This document shows positions 16,141 to 25,100 of a DNA stretch of 64,000 bases, piece by piece (position 1 is the first letter of the stretch; the number at the start of each line of letters is the position of its first letter). The position numbers were made by a program, and so were the translations under genes. A model generated the notes under the pieces. It made no database searches and was not told the origin of the DNA. It was given only the letters and a program-made list of their open reading frames with translations. The stretch lies in NCBI GenBank assembly GCA_944376805.1, contig CALWDX010000070.1, positions 23,252 to 87,251 of the forward strand. Direction: 5' to 3'. Source of the DNA: an uncultured Clostridia bacterium (GTDB taxonomy: Bacteria; Bacillota; Clostridia; Lachnospirales; CAG-274).

Positions 16141-17868
16141 TTGTCTAGTTATAATTTATACCCTAAAATAAATATAAAAGGTTATGATAATGATGCTTTT
16201 TTAGGTTATGAAAATATTTTAAAGGAAATAGAAAATAAAATTAATAAAGATAATTTTATAGTAGTTTTAGATTGTTACATAGGTGTTGATAGTGAAGAGC
16301 TTTTAGAAAAATTTAAAAATTTAAATTTTGATAATATTATATTTTCAGATGACTATGCTTTAAAAGAAGATAAACTTACAGAAAAAATGCAAGATTATCT
16401 TACAGATGATAGAGTTTTTGGCATAATGAATACAAAAAAATTAAGAGAGTTTTTTATAAATGAAAATTTAGAAAAGTTAAAAAATGAAATTAGCAATTTA
16501 AAAGGAAAAACATTAGTTTATGGTGTTGGAGCTAGTCTTATAACAACAGGGGATTTATATATATATGCAGACATATCAAGATGGGAAATCCAACTTAGAT
16601 ATAGAAAAGGTATGACAAACTGGAATGTATCTAATAGTGATGCACCTATTCTTGAAAAGTATAAAAGAGGCTATTTTATGGAATGGCGTATTGCAGATAG
16701 ACATAAAATAGAAAATTTTGAAAACTTTAATTATATAATAGACACAAATGTAAAAAATGAGCCTAAAATGGTTACAAAAGATGCTTTTTTTAATGGTCTT
16801 TTACAAGTTAGTAAACAACCTTTTAGGTTAGTACCATATTTTGATTCTGGTGTTTGGGGTGGTCAATGGCTTAAAGAGGTTTGTGGACTAGACAAAGAAA
16901 GAGAAAATTTTGCTTGGGGTTTTGATGGTGTTCCAGAAGAAAATAGTATAATACTTAAATATGGTAATATATGTTTTGAAACTCCAGCTATAAATCTTGT
17001 ATTTTGTGAACCTATAAATCTTTTAGGTGAAAGAGTTTATGCCAGATTTGGTAAAGAATTTCCTATTAGATTTGACTTTTTAGATACTATGGAAGGTGGT
17101 AATTTATCTTTACAAGTACACCCTTTAACAGAATATATACAAGAAACTTTTGGTATGCACTATACACAAGATGAAAGTTATTATATATTAGATGCTAAAG
17201 AAGATAGTGTAGTTTATTTAGGTGTTAAAGAAAATATAGATAAAGAACAAATGATAAAAGATTTAAAAGAATCACAAAAAACAGGTAAACCTTTTGATGC
17301 TGAAAAATATATAAATAAAATAGATGCTAAAAAGCATGACCATTTTTTAATACCAGCAGGTACAATTCATTGTTCTGGTAAAAATACTGTTGTATTAGAA
17401 ATTAGTGCAACTCCTTATATATTTACATTTAAACTTTGGGATTGGGGTAGACTTGGTTCAGATGGTCTTCCACGTCCTATTCATATAGAACATGGAGAAA
17501 AAGTAATAAATTATAATGCTGATACAAAATGGGTATATGAAAATTTAGTAAACCATATAAAACCTATTTATGAAGGTGAAGATTATAAAGAAGAAAGTAC
17601 AGGACTTAGTAATAGACATAGCATAGAAACAAGAAGACATATTTTTGAAAATGAAGTTATTCATAATACTTATGGTAGTGTTAATGTACTAAATCTTGTT
17701 GAAGGTGAAGAAGTAACTATTGAAAGTTTAAATGGAGAATTTGAGCCTTTTGTAGTACATTATGCTGAAACTTTTATAATACCAGCTTGTATACAACAAT
17801 ATAAAATAAAAACAAGTGGAAATTCTAAAGGTAAAAAAGTAGCTACTATAAAAGCATATATAAGGTAA
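16141..17868 (+). CDS. Mannose-6-phosphate isomerase with N-terminal extension
   Basis: Start TTG 16141 with AGAGGTG ending 7 bases before it; the upstream GTG at 16132 lies in that ribosome site. The 575-residue protein has two parts. Residues about 1-200 resemble a uridine-kinase-like domain without a Walker A loop (GKTLVYGVGASLITTGDLYIYADISRWEIQLRY). The rest is a type I phosphomannose isomerase cupin: GGNLSLQVHPLTEYIQETFG with the zinc ligands Gln and His, then HFLIPAGTIHCSGKNTVVLEIS. It converts mannose 6-phosphate to fructose 6-phosphate. In operon with the GntR regulator and GH38 enzyme (9-base gap). The long N-terminal domain is known in some Firmicute homologues. Confidence 0.85.
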   Translation: MSSYNLYPKINIKGYDNDAFLGYENILKEIENKINKDNFIVVLDCYIGVDSEELLEKFKNLNFDNIIFSDDYALKEDKLTEKMQDYLTDDRVFGIMNTKKLREFFINENLEKLKNEISNLKGKTLVYGVGASLITTGDLYIYADISRWEIQLRYRKGMTNWNVSNSDAPILEKYKRGYFMEWRIADRHKIENFENFNYIIDTNVKNEPKMVTKDAFFNGLLQVSKQPFRLVPYFDSGVWGGQWLKEVCGLDKERENFAWGFDGVPEENSIILKYGNICFETPAINLVFCEPINLLGERVYARFGKEFPIRFDFLDTMEGGNLSLQVHPLTEYIQETFGMHYTQDESYYILDAKEDSVVYLGVKENIDKEQMIKDLKESQKTGKPFDAEKYINKIDAKKHDHFLIPAGTIHCSGKNTVVLEISATPYIFTFKLWDWGRLGSDGLPRPIHIEHGEKVINYNADTKWVYENLVNHIKPIYEGEDYKEESTGLSNRHSIETRRHIFENEVIHNTYGSVNVLNLVEGEEVTIESLNGEFEPFVVHYAETFIIPACIQQYKIKTSGNSKGKKVATIKAYIR

Positions 17869-17877
17869 GGTGATTTT

Positions 17878-18597
17878 ATGTTGAAAAAGGGCAACATTAC
17901 TTTGACAGAACAGCTAGTTAATATTATAAAAGAAGACATAGAAAAAGGGTTATATGATAACAATATGTTGCCTAGAGAAATAGATTACCAAAAAAAGTAT
18001 AATATTAGTCGTATAACTGTTCGTGCTGCTATGAGTGAATTACAAAATGCAGGTTATATAGAAAGAATAAAAGGAAAGGGTACGTTTGTAAAAAATAAAA
18101 AAATTTCAGAACCACTTTTAAAAATTGAAAGTTTTACAGAGGAAATGGAAAATAGAGGGCTTATAACAGATACAAAAGATGCTAGTATATTAATTATAGG
18201 AGCAGACAAAAAATGTTCTGAAATTTTAAATATTCCAATAAATACTCCAGTATATAAATTAACTAGAGTAAGACTAATAAATGATATACCTATAGCTTTT
18301 TTTACAACTTATTTAAAAAGTGATTATACTTTAACATTAGATAGTAACATATATAATAATTCTTTATATAGTTATTTAGCTAATGAGCATAACATATCTA
18401 TTGAAAGAGTTAAACAATATATAAGTGTAGATTTAGCTAAAAAGGAGATGATAGAAAAATTAAAATGTAAGAAAGATGAACCAATACTTGTTTTAAAACG
18501 TATAGGGTTTATAGATGATAGTGAAAACCCTTATGAATATACAATAGCACAATATATAGGCTCTAAATATGAATATTACTTTGAACTTAGAAAATGA
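17878..18597 (+). CDS. GntR/HutC-family transcriptional regulator of the mannoside locus
   Basis: A 239-residue regulator with an N-terminal winged helix (residues about 8-75: LPREIDYQKKYNISRITVRAA, IERIKGKGTFV) and a C-terminal UTRA effector domain (EILNIPINTPVYKLTRVR, ENPYEYTIAQYIGSKYEY). HutC-type members usually repress catabolic operons and respond to a sugar phosphate. The palindromes in the divergent promoter at 16059-16102 are its likely targets. It is encoded between the isomerase and the mannosidase, with AAGGTG 5 bases before the ATG. Confidence 0.88.
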   Translation: MLKKGNITLTEQLVNIIKEDIEKGLYDNNMLPREIDYQKKYNISRITVRAAMSELQNAGYIERIKGKGTFVKNKKISEPLLKIESFTEEMENRGLITDTKDASILIIGADKKCSEILNIPINTPVYKLTRVRLINDIPIAFFTTYLKSDYTLTLDSNIYNNSLYSYLANEHNISIERVKQYISVDLAKKEMIEKLKCKKDEPILVLKRIGFIDDSENPYEYTIAQYIGSKYEYYFELRK

Positions 18598-18623
18598 TAT
18601 ATGAAATAATGGAGGATTATTTT

Positions 18624-21008
18624 ATGTCAAAAAAATATAATATATATGTAGTACATCATTCACATACAGATATAGGGTATACAGATTTACAGGAAACAAT
18701 TTTATATAATCAAGCTAATTATATAAAAGATGTTATTAAAGATTTAAATAAAGCATATGAAGAAGATACTGTTATAAAAGATTTTAAATGGAATTGTGAA
18801 ACATATTTTTGTGTAGAACAATTTTTAGAAGAAGCAACAGAACAAGAAAAAGAAGATTTTATTAAATATATTAAAAAAGGTAATATAGGACTATCAGCAT
18901 CTTATTTAAATTTTACTGACCTTGTAGATATAGATATTTTAGATAAAAGAACTAAAGAATTTTGTAAAGTTTATGAAGATAAAGGTATAAAAATAAATGC
19001 AGCTATGAATGCAGATATTAATGGTATATCTTTAGGAAGTTTAGATGTATTTTTAGAAAATGGTGTTGAATTTTTATATACAAATATACATTGTCATCAT
19101 GGTATGTATCCTTTATATCAAAATCAAAAACCTTATTTTTGGGAAAGTAAATCAGGTAAAAAATTACTTGTTTGGAATGGTGAACATTACAATTTAGGTA
19201 ATGCTTTAGGTATTGTTTATAATAAACATCAAAATTTTATGACTGAAAATTATTTTGGTAAAGATAAAAAATTAACTCATATTGAAACACTTAAAAATAA
19301 TATACAAGATTATATAGACCTTTGTGAAAAACATGGTTATGAATATGACTTTATACCTATATCAGTATCAGGGGTGTTTAGTGATAATGCACCACCTAAT
19401 ACTGATATAATAGAAACAATAGTAGAATTTAATAAACAATATGGTGATACTATAAATATACAAATGGTTACAGTATCAGAACTTTATGAAAAAATTAAAG
19501 ATAAAGTACAAGATGCGAAAACTTATAAAGGTGATTTAACTGATTGGTGGGCACATGGCGTACCTAGTACACCTTATGCAGTAAAACACTATAAAGAAGC
19601 TCAACGTATATATAATCTTTGTAATAGATTAGACCCAGAAAGAAAAGCTATCAATAGTAAATTTGAAAGAGAAGCAGAAGATAATTTACTCTTATATGCT
19701 GAACATACTTGGGGACATTCTTCTACTATTACAAACCCTTATGATACAATGGTTTTAAATCTTGATATGAGAAAAACAAGTTATTCATCTAAAGCACACG
19801 AAGGTGTATCTAAAAATTTACATAGAATTTTACATAGTAAAGGTGATAAATTAAGATATTATGATAGACAAGGTAAAATAAAAGCTATTAATACAGTTAA
19901 TGAAGCTAAAAAATGTATTGTAGAATTTTACATTGAAGTTTGGGGCTTTGGTGATATAAAAATTATAGATGATAAAACAGGTAATGTTTTAGAGGCTCAA
20001 ACATCTTCACACCCAAGAGGAGTTTTAGTAACTTTTGTTGATGACTTTTTACCTTTAGAAGAAAAAGTTTATACTTTTGAAGAAATAGAAAAACAAAAAG
20101 ATGTTATCAATTCAAGAGTAGCTTATTCTGGTTCTGAAAGAGTAAGAGACATAGTAAATGATTATGATAAAATCACATATACATTACCTTATTTTATAGA
20201 AAATGACTATTTTAAAATTTCTTATAAAATAGGTGAAGGGGTTACTTCTTTCTATAATAAAAAAGAAAATAGAGAAATGCTTTTAAAAGATGATGCTAAA
20301 TTCTTTACACCTATATATGAAAATACAGAAATTAGAACAGATGTATATGAAGAAAGAAGACGTTTAGGAAGAAATATAAGAGGACTTCATGCAAAAAAAT
20401 ATATTGCACAATTAGATAATATTAAAATTATAGATAATGGCAAAATATTTAAAACAATTGAGCTTATTTATAAATTAGAAGGTACTTATTTTAGTTCTGT
20501 TGTTATAAAACTTTATAATAACTTACCAAAAGTTGATTTTAAATATAAAATAGCTAAAACATTTAGTCAAGATATAGAAAATATTTTATTACCTTTAGCA
20601 CTTGATTTAGGTAATAAAGAAACATTTATTGATAAAGGTAAATCTACATTTAAACCAAGTGTTGAACAAATAGATGGTACTTGTATGGAATATTATTTAA
20701 TAGATACAGGTGTAGTTTATAAAGGTGAAAAAACTAATATTTCTATTAATACTTTAGATGCACCTATGATTTATATGGGTAATTTAGACCATCACCCAAT
20801 TGTACTTTGTGATAAAAAAGAAGAAAATAATAAAAGAAATGTTTATTCTTGGATAATGAATAATATTTGGGAAACAAACTTTAAAATGGATTTATCAGGT
20901 GCAACAGAGTTCTGTTATAGTTTAACTATGGAAGATAGTCAAGATGTAGATACTATGTTTAATAGTATGAGAAATGATTATTGCAGAGTAGTAACTTTTA
21001 TGATATAA
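18624..21008 (+). CDS. GH38 alpha-mannosidase
   Basis: Start ATG 18624 with GGAGGA 7 bases upstream, 794 residues. The N-terminal catalytic domain shows the GH38 metal site VVHHSHTDIGYTDL. The likely nucleophile Asp is in MNADINGISLGSL, and a second His-rich site follows in YAEHTWGHSSTITNP. The C-terminal beta domains of the family follow. No signal peptide is present, so it works in the cytoplasm on imported alpha-mannosides, releasing mannose. No transporter is in the locus, so uptake must be encoded elsewhere. Last gene of the isomerase-GntR operon. Confidence 0.87.
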   Translation: MSKKYNIYVVHHSHTDIGYTDLQETILYNQANYIKDVIKDLNKAYEEDTVIKDFKWNCETYFCVEQFLEEATEQEKEDFIKYIKKGNIGLSASYLNFTDLVDIDILDKRTKEFCKVYEDKGIKINAAMNADINGISLGSLDVFLENGVEFLYTNIHCHHGMYPLYQNQKPYFWESKSGKKLLVWNGEHYNLGNALGIVYNKHQNFMTENYFGKDKKLTHIETLKNNIQDYIDLCEKHGYEYDFIPISVSGVFSDNAPPNTDIIETIVEFNKQYGDTINIQMVTVSELYEKIKDKVQDAKTYKGDLTDWWAHGVPSTPYAVKHYKEAQRIYNLCNRLDPERKAINSKFEREAEDNLLLYAEHTWGHSSTITNPYDTMVLNLDMRKTSYSSKAHEGVSKNLHRILHSKGDKLRYYDRQGKIKAINTVNEAKKCIVEFYIEVWGFGDIKIIDDKTGNVLEAQTSSHPRGVLVTFVDDFLPLEEKVYTFEEIEKQKDVINSRVAYSGSERVRDIVNDYDKITYTLPYFIENDYFKISYKIGEGVTSFYNKKENREMLLKDDAKFFTPIYENTEIRTDVYEERRRLGRNIRGLHAKKYIAQLDNIKIIDNGKIFKTIELIYKLEGTYFSSVVIKLYNNLPKVDFKYKIAKTFSQDIENILLPLALDLGNKETFIDKGKSTFKPSVEQIDGTCMEYYLIDTGVVYKGEKTNISINTLDAPMIYMGNLDHHPIVLCDKKEENNKRNVYSWIMNNIWETNFKMDLSGATEFCYSLTMEDSQDVDTMFNSMRNDYCRVVTFMI

Positions 21009-21062
21009 TATTGCTAATATATTATATATTAGTATATAGCTTATATCAAAGGAGATTTTTAT

Positions 21063-21617
21063 ATGAAAAAAAATGTTTTAAAATCTGGTATTATTTTATC
21101 ATTAGTTTTAATGACTATAACAGGTTGTTCATCTACAAGTAAAACTGAAGATACTACTACAAGTGTTGAAAATAGCAGTAAAGTAGAAGAATCTACAAGT
21201 GAAGATACTTCAGACAGTAATTCAAACAATGGAGAAGAAATTAAGACATTTTTATATAAAAATAAAGAATTAGGTTTTTCAATGGAAATACCAGCTGTAA
21301 TTGAAGAATATTCTTTTTTTGAAGAAGATAGCAGAACAAATGAAGATGAAACTATAAATTCAGTTTATTTAATGTATAAAGGTGAAGGCGATGAAAGTAT
21401 TTTAGTTATGTTTGAAGAAATGAGTATTGCATATTGGGATAAAATGCAAGCAGAAGAAGGGCCTAAACCAGTAGAAGTTAAAAGAAATGATGAAAGAGTT
21501 GTTGTAATGTATCCATTACAGTCTAACCCTTATGAACAAGGAACAACAGATTTTGACATTATAAATGAGTTTACAAAACAATCTGATTGTATAGTAGAAA
21601 CTTTCAAATTTTTATAA
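21063..21617 (+). CDS. Predicted lipoprotein of unknown function
   Basis: A 184-residue protein with a clear lipoprotein signal: MKKNVLKSG, hydrophobic stretch, lipobox ITGC with Cys at residue 22. A Ser/Thr/Glu-rich linker follows to about residue 60. The folded part (FLYKNKELGFSMEIPAVIEEY ... TDFDIINEFTKQSDCIVETFKF) resembles small surface domains with an 'E-G-F-x-M-x-I-P' strand. I do not recognise a specific family. AAAGGAG precedes the ATG, 54 bases after the mannosidase; it could be co-transcribed or separate. Confidence 0.7.
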   Translation: MKKNVLKSGIILSLVLMTITGCSSTSKTEDTTTSVENSSKVEESTSEDTSDSNSNNGEEIKTFLYKNKELGFSMEIPAVIEEYSFFEEDSRTNEDETINSVYLMYKGEGDESILVMFEEMSIAYWDKMQAEEGPKPVEVKRNDERVVVMYPLQSNPYEQGTTDFDIINEFTKQSDCIVETFKFL

Positions 21618-21623
21618 TTTAAA

Positions 21624-21655
21624 TAAAAGGTTAAGGAATTTTCCTTAACCTTTTA
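21624..21655. terminator. Shared terminator between lipoprotein and glnA
   Basis: AAAAGGTTAAGGA (21625-21637) pairs with TCCTTAACCTTTT (21642-21654). The genes converge here and the hairpin has T on both strands, so it serves both. Confidence 0.85.
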
Positions 21656-21661
21656 ATATTA

Positions 21662-22993
21662 TTAATATATAGTCATATATCTTTCAAGTTCCCAATTAGA
21701 AACATAATTTTTATAAGCATTCCATTCTTTTTTCTTACAAGCTCTATAAGATTTATAAGCGTGTTCACCTAAAACTTTTTTAACCATAGGGTCGTGTTTC
21801 ATATAATATAAAGCCTCATTTAAAGTTTCAGGTAAGTTTTCAATACCTCTAGCTTCTCTTTCTTCTTTACTCATTTCAAATAAGTTTTCATCTACACTTT
21901 CAGGACATTTTAATCCTCTTTTAATACCATCAAGACCAGCTGCTAAACAAAGAGCTAAACAAAGGTAAGGATTTGTAGTAGGGTCTGGACTTCTAAGTTC
22001 AACTCTAGTTCCAATACCTCTACTAGCAGGTATTCTAATAATATCAGTTCTATTAGATGCACTCCAAGCTATATAACAAGGTGCTTCATAACCTGGAACA
22101 AGTCTTTTATAAGAATTTACAAGAGGATTAGTAACAGCAGTAATACCTTTAATATGCTCTAAAACACCAGCAATAAAGCTATAAGCATCTTTACTAAGTC
22201 CTAATTTATCTTCTGGGTCATAAAAAGCATTTTTACCATCTTTAAATAAACTCATATTAGTATGCATACCAGAACCAGCTATACCATATATAGGTTTTGG
22301 CATAAATGTTGCATGTAAACCATATTTTTGAGCAATAGTTTTAACAACCATTCTAAAAGTTGTAACATTATCAGCAGTAGCTAAAGCACTATCATATTTA
22401 AAGTCAATTTCGTGTTGTCCAGCAGCTACTTCGTGATGAGATGCTTCTATTTCAAATCCCATTTCTTCAAGTGTTAAGCAAATATCTCTACGAGCATTTG
22501 AGCCACTATCTATAGGAGCTAAATCAAAATAACCTGCTCTATCATTTGTTTCAGTAGTAGGATGTCCATTTTCATCTACTTTAAATAAGAAAAATTCAAG
22601 TTCATTACCTACATTAAAATCATAGCCCATAGATTTAGCTTCTTCTAAAGTTTTCTTTAATATATATCTAGGACAACCTTCAAAAGGTGTTCCATCTGGT
22701 CTGTAAACGTCACATATAAAACGAGCAACTTTACCAGTTTGAGGACGCCAAGGGAATATAACAAAAGTATCTAAATCTGGTTTAAGATACATATCAGATT
22801 CTTCTATTCTTGCAAAACCTTCAATAGATGAGCCATCAAACATCATACCATCATTTAATATTTTGTCTAACTGTGATGCAGTAACAGCAATATTTTTAAA
22901 TTTACCTAAAACATCAGTAAATTGTAATCTAATAAATTTTACATCATTTTCTTCAACTATTCTTTTAATATCTTTTTTGCTATATTTCGCCAT
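21662..22993 (-). CDS. glnA: Glutamine synthetase, type I
   Basis: A 443-residue GSI enzyme of the short (alpha) class typical of Firmicutes, making glutamine from glutamate, ammonia and ATP. Signatures: [19 protein letters not shown], the metal-binding [24 protein letters not shown], and [18 protein letters not shown]. It lacks the long insertion and adenylylation loop of the beta class, so control should be by feedback and transcription. AGGGC precedes the start. It has its own promoter and a terminator hairpin in the leader (23018-23058). Confidence 0.97.
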   Translation of the reverse strand: MAKYSKKDIKRIVEENDVKFIRLQFTDVLGKFKNIAVTASQLDKILNDGMMFDGSSIEGFARIEESDMYLKPDLDTFVIFPWRPQTGKVARFICDVYRPDGTPFEGCPRYILKKTLEEAKSMGYDFNVGNELEFFLFKVDENGHPTTETNDRAGYFDLAPIDSGSNARRDICLTLEEMGFEIEASHHEVAAGQHEIDFKYDSALATADNVTTFRMVVKTIAQKYGLHATFMPKPIYGIAGSGMHTNMSLFKDGKNAFYDPEDKLGLSKDAYSFIAGVLEHIKGITAVTNPLVNSYKRLVPGYEAPCYIAWSASNRTDIIRIPASRGIGTRVELRSPDPTTNPYLCLALCLAAGLDGIKRGLKCPESVDENLFEMSKEEREARGIENLPETLNEALYYMKHDPMVKKVLGEHAYKSYRACKKKEWNAYKNYVSNWELERYMTIY

Positions 22994-23017
22994 AACAAGC
23001 CCTCCATAAAATTAAAT

Positions 23018-23103
23018 TTAAAAAAGGACGCAAAACACCTAATGTTTTGAACGCCCTTGTTCTTTTCTAATAACAGTATATGAGATATTGCAAAAAATGT
23101 CAA
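23018..23103 (-). promoter_or_regulatory. glnA promoter and leader attenuator
   Basis: Minus strand: TTGACA (23103-23098), 17-bp spacer, TATACT (23080-23075). Within about 15 bases of the start point the RNA forms the hairpin GGGCGttcAAAACA / TGTTTTgCGTCC (23056-23026) followed by seven T. This intrinsic terminator sits before the ribosome site, so full-length glnA mRNA needs read-through. No known ligand aptamer or ANTAR hexaloop hairpin is evident. Confidence 0.7.
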
Positions 23104-23160
23104 TAGTTTTTTATTTTACATTAAAAATAACTGTATTAACAATATTAATATAATTTAGAA

Positions 23161-23805
23161 TTAGTTTTGAATAGTTACAGATAAAATTTCATATCCTTTT
23201 TGTTTTAAGTCATTTACAAGACTATCTGTTTCAAAGCTATCTAATTTTATTATAACTTCTCTACCAAAAGAATTAGCAAAATTTGAAATATTTTTAATAT
23301 TAATATTATGGTTAGCTATAATTTGACTAATTTCAGCAAGTTCACCAACTTTTTCAGAAGCTCTTAAAGAAATACGAGTACCAGGAACTTTAACTCCTAA
23401 TATATCAATAAAAGCTTTAAAAATATCTACCCTTGTAACAATACCAACAAGATTATTGTCATTATCAACAACAGGTAATGAACCAATACGATTTTCTTTC
23501 ATAATAAGTGCAGCATCTTCTATAAGGTCATCTTGATTAACTTTAAAAACACCTGAACGCATAATGTCACGTACTTTTGTTTTACTAAGTAAATAGTTTA
23601 TTTCATAAACACTAAGAGAAGTTGCTTTAGAAGGATTTACTTCTGCTAAAAGTTTTTCTGTAACAAGTCCTAAAAGTTTGTTGTTGTCATCAACAACAGG
23701 TAATTGAGAATGTTTAGTTTCTGTTAAGATTTGAAACGCTTTAGAAACAGAATAATCAGGCTTAACAGATACTACATTTTTTGTCATTTTTTCATATATA
23801 TACAT
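23161..23805 (-). CDS. CBS-pair and ACT-domain protein (AcuB-like)
   Basis: A 214-residue protein. Two CBS motifs form a Bateman module (residues about 1-60 and 75-135: KHSQLPVVDDNNKLLGLVTE; NRIGSLPVVDNDNNLVGIVT). A C-terminal ACT-like domain follows (RISLRASEKVGELAEISQII ... HNINIKNISNF). CBS pairs usually bind adenine nucleotides and ACT domains small ligands. The architecture matches AcuB-type proteins, whose substrate partner is unclear. It is monocistronic, upstream of glnA in the same direction but separated by the glnA promoter. Confidence 0.85.
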   Translation of the reverse strand: MYIYEKMTKNVVSVKPDYSVSKAFQILTETKHSQLPVVDDNNKLLGLVTEKLLAEVNPSKATSLSVYEINYLLSKTKVRDIMRSGVFKVNQDDLIEDAALIMKENRIGSLPVVDNDNNLVGIVTRVDIFKAFIDILGVKVPGTRISLRASEKVGELAEISQIIANHNINIKNISNFANSFGREVIIKLDSFETDSLVNDLKQKGYEILSVTIQN

Positions 23806-23885
23806 AAAATATGCCCCCTATCAATAAAATATGTATATTATTATATCATAATAATATATATTTTGAAAATATAATTAAAGAAAAT

Positions 23886-23969
23886 TTTTTAATTTTACAA
23901 TAAATTTATATATGAAAAATAAAAAATATATTAATTAAACTATCGACAATAAATATTTTTTATGATAAA
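23886..23969. repeat. Duplicated promoter segment, copy 1
   Basis: About 80 bases upstream of the gene at 24091 that recur upstream of transketolase at 24967-25055, with one substitution and one 4-5 base indel. It contains the -35 candidate TCGACA (23943-23948), a 17-bp spacer and TAAAAT. It looks like a copied promoter that puts both genes under the same control. Confidence 0.7.
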
Positions 23970-24090
23970 ATAAATTAAAAAGTTATAATGAAATATATAA
24001 ATAGTTTAAAATTTTCCAACAAATATGGTTTTATAGCAATAAGTATATATATTAATATTATAGTTTAAATAATATAGGAGGTATTTTATT

Positions 24091-24792
24091 ATGAAATTTA
24101 AAAATTTATGTAAATTTTCAATAATAACAACTATTGTTTTATCGTCATCATTTAATGTTTTTGCTTTACCTAAAGATGCTAATTTATATGCTAATTATAG
24201 TTTAACTAATTTTAATTTAGATGAAATTAATGTAGATGAATTATGGGATAAATTTTTAAATGCAAGTGCAAATGAAAAATTATTAGATATTAAAACTAAA
24301 AAACTTAAAGAGTCTAGTATAGCTTTAAAACCTAAAGAAAAAGAAATACTTTATTATTTATCAATCCAAAATAAAAATGATTATTCAGAACTTTTAGAAA
24401 ATCAGTATAATATTGAACAAACAGAATATACATTAAAAAGTCAAAAAGAATTATACAAATTACAAAAAAAACAAGCAGAAGAATTATTAAAATCTTTAGG
24501 TGAAATAAAAGATAAAAGATTATTAGAATATGAAATATATTCTTCTCAAGATTTTGAATCACAACAATATACAGATATTTTTAATCAACAGTTAAGTATT
24601 AAAAATAAAATTGAAAATATAAAATTTTCTGAAAAAGAATTAGAATATAATTATATGATTGGAAATATTACTGATGACCAATTTATATCATCTTACAAAG
24701 AATTAGCAAAAGAAAAACAAACTTTAGAAAATACTAATAAAGTATTAGATGTTAAAATAAAAAGTTTTAATAGATATATACCATTAATATAA
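24091..24792 (+). CDS. Secreted coiled-coil protein of unknown function
   Basis: A 233-residue protein with a signal peptide (MKFKNLCKFSIITTIVLSSS, cut after about FNVFA). The mature part is strongly helical and rich in Lys, Glu, Gln and Leu; residues about 85-220 are predicted coiled coil (KKQAEELLKSLGEIKDKRLL, EKELEYNYMIGNITDDQF). No recognised domain; it vaguely resembles the periplasmic helical hairpins of TolC-like proteins, without further support. AGGAGG precedes the ATG. Its promoter is nearly identical to that of the downstream transketolase gene. Confidence 0.6.
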   Translation: MKFKNLCKFSIITTIVLSSSFNVFALPKDANLYANYSLTNFNLDEINVDELWDKFLNASANEKLLDIKTKKLKESSIALKPKEKEILYYLSIQNKNDYSELLENQYNIEQTEYTLKSQKELYKLQKKQAEELLKSLGEIKDKRLLEYEIYSSQDFESQQYTDIFNQQLSIKNKIENIKFSEKELEYNYMIGNITDDQFISSYKELAKEKQTLENTNKVLDVKIKSFNRYIPLI

Positions 24793-24966
24793 TTTTTCAA
24801 TTTAAGGCCATATTTATTATAAAAAGCACTTAATTTGGTGATTTTTTAAATATTAAAAATAAAAATTTTTTATTAATAATTAGTAAAAAATAATTGACAA
24901 TATATAGTATATATTAAAATTTGAAATATTTTTAGAATGAAGTAATCAGATTTTATATATACTATA

Positions 24967-25055
24967 TTTTTAATTTTACAACAAATTTATATATGAAAAA
25001 TAAAAAATATATTAATATATTTAAACTATCGACAATAAATATTTTTTATGATAAA
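24967..25055. repeat. Duplicated promoter segment, copy 2
   Basis: Near-identical to 23886-23969 and directly upstream of transketolase. The rest of the gap 24793-24966 holds another possible promoter (TTGACA at 24895-24900) but no gene. Confidence 0.7.
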
Positions 25056-25100
25056 CTAAAATAGAATTTATAATATAATTATTTTAGGAGGCTATAACAA

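Noticed and set aside
22994..23110. ANTAR-type antiterminator target at glnA
   Set aside because: I could not find two hairpins with six-base loops having A and G at the required places.
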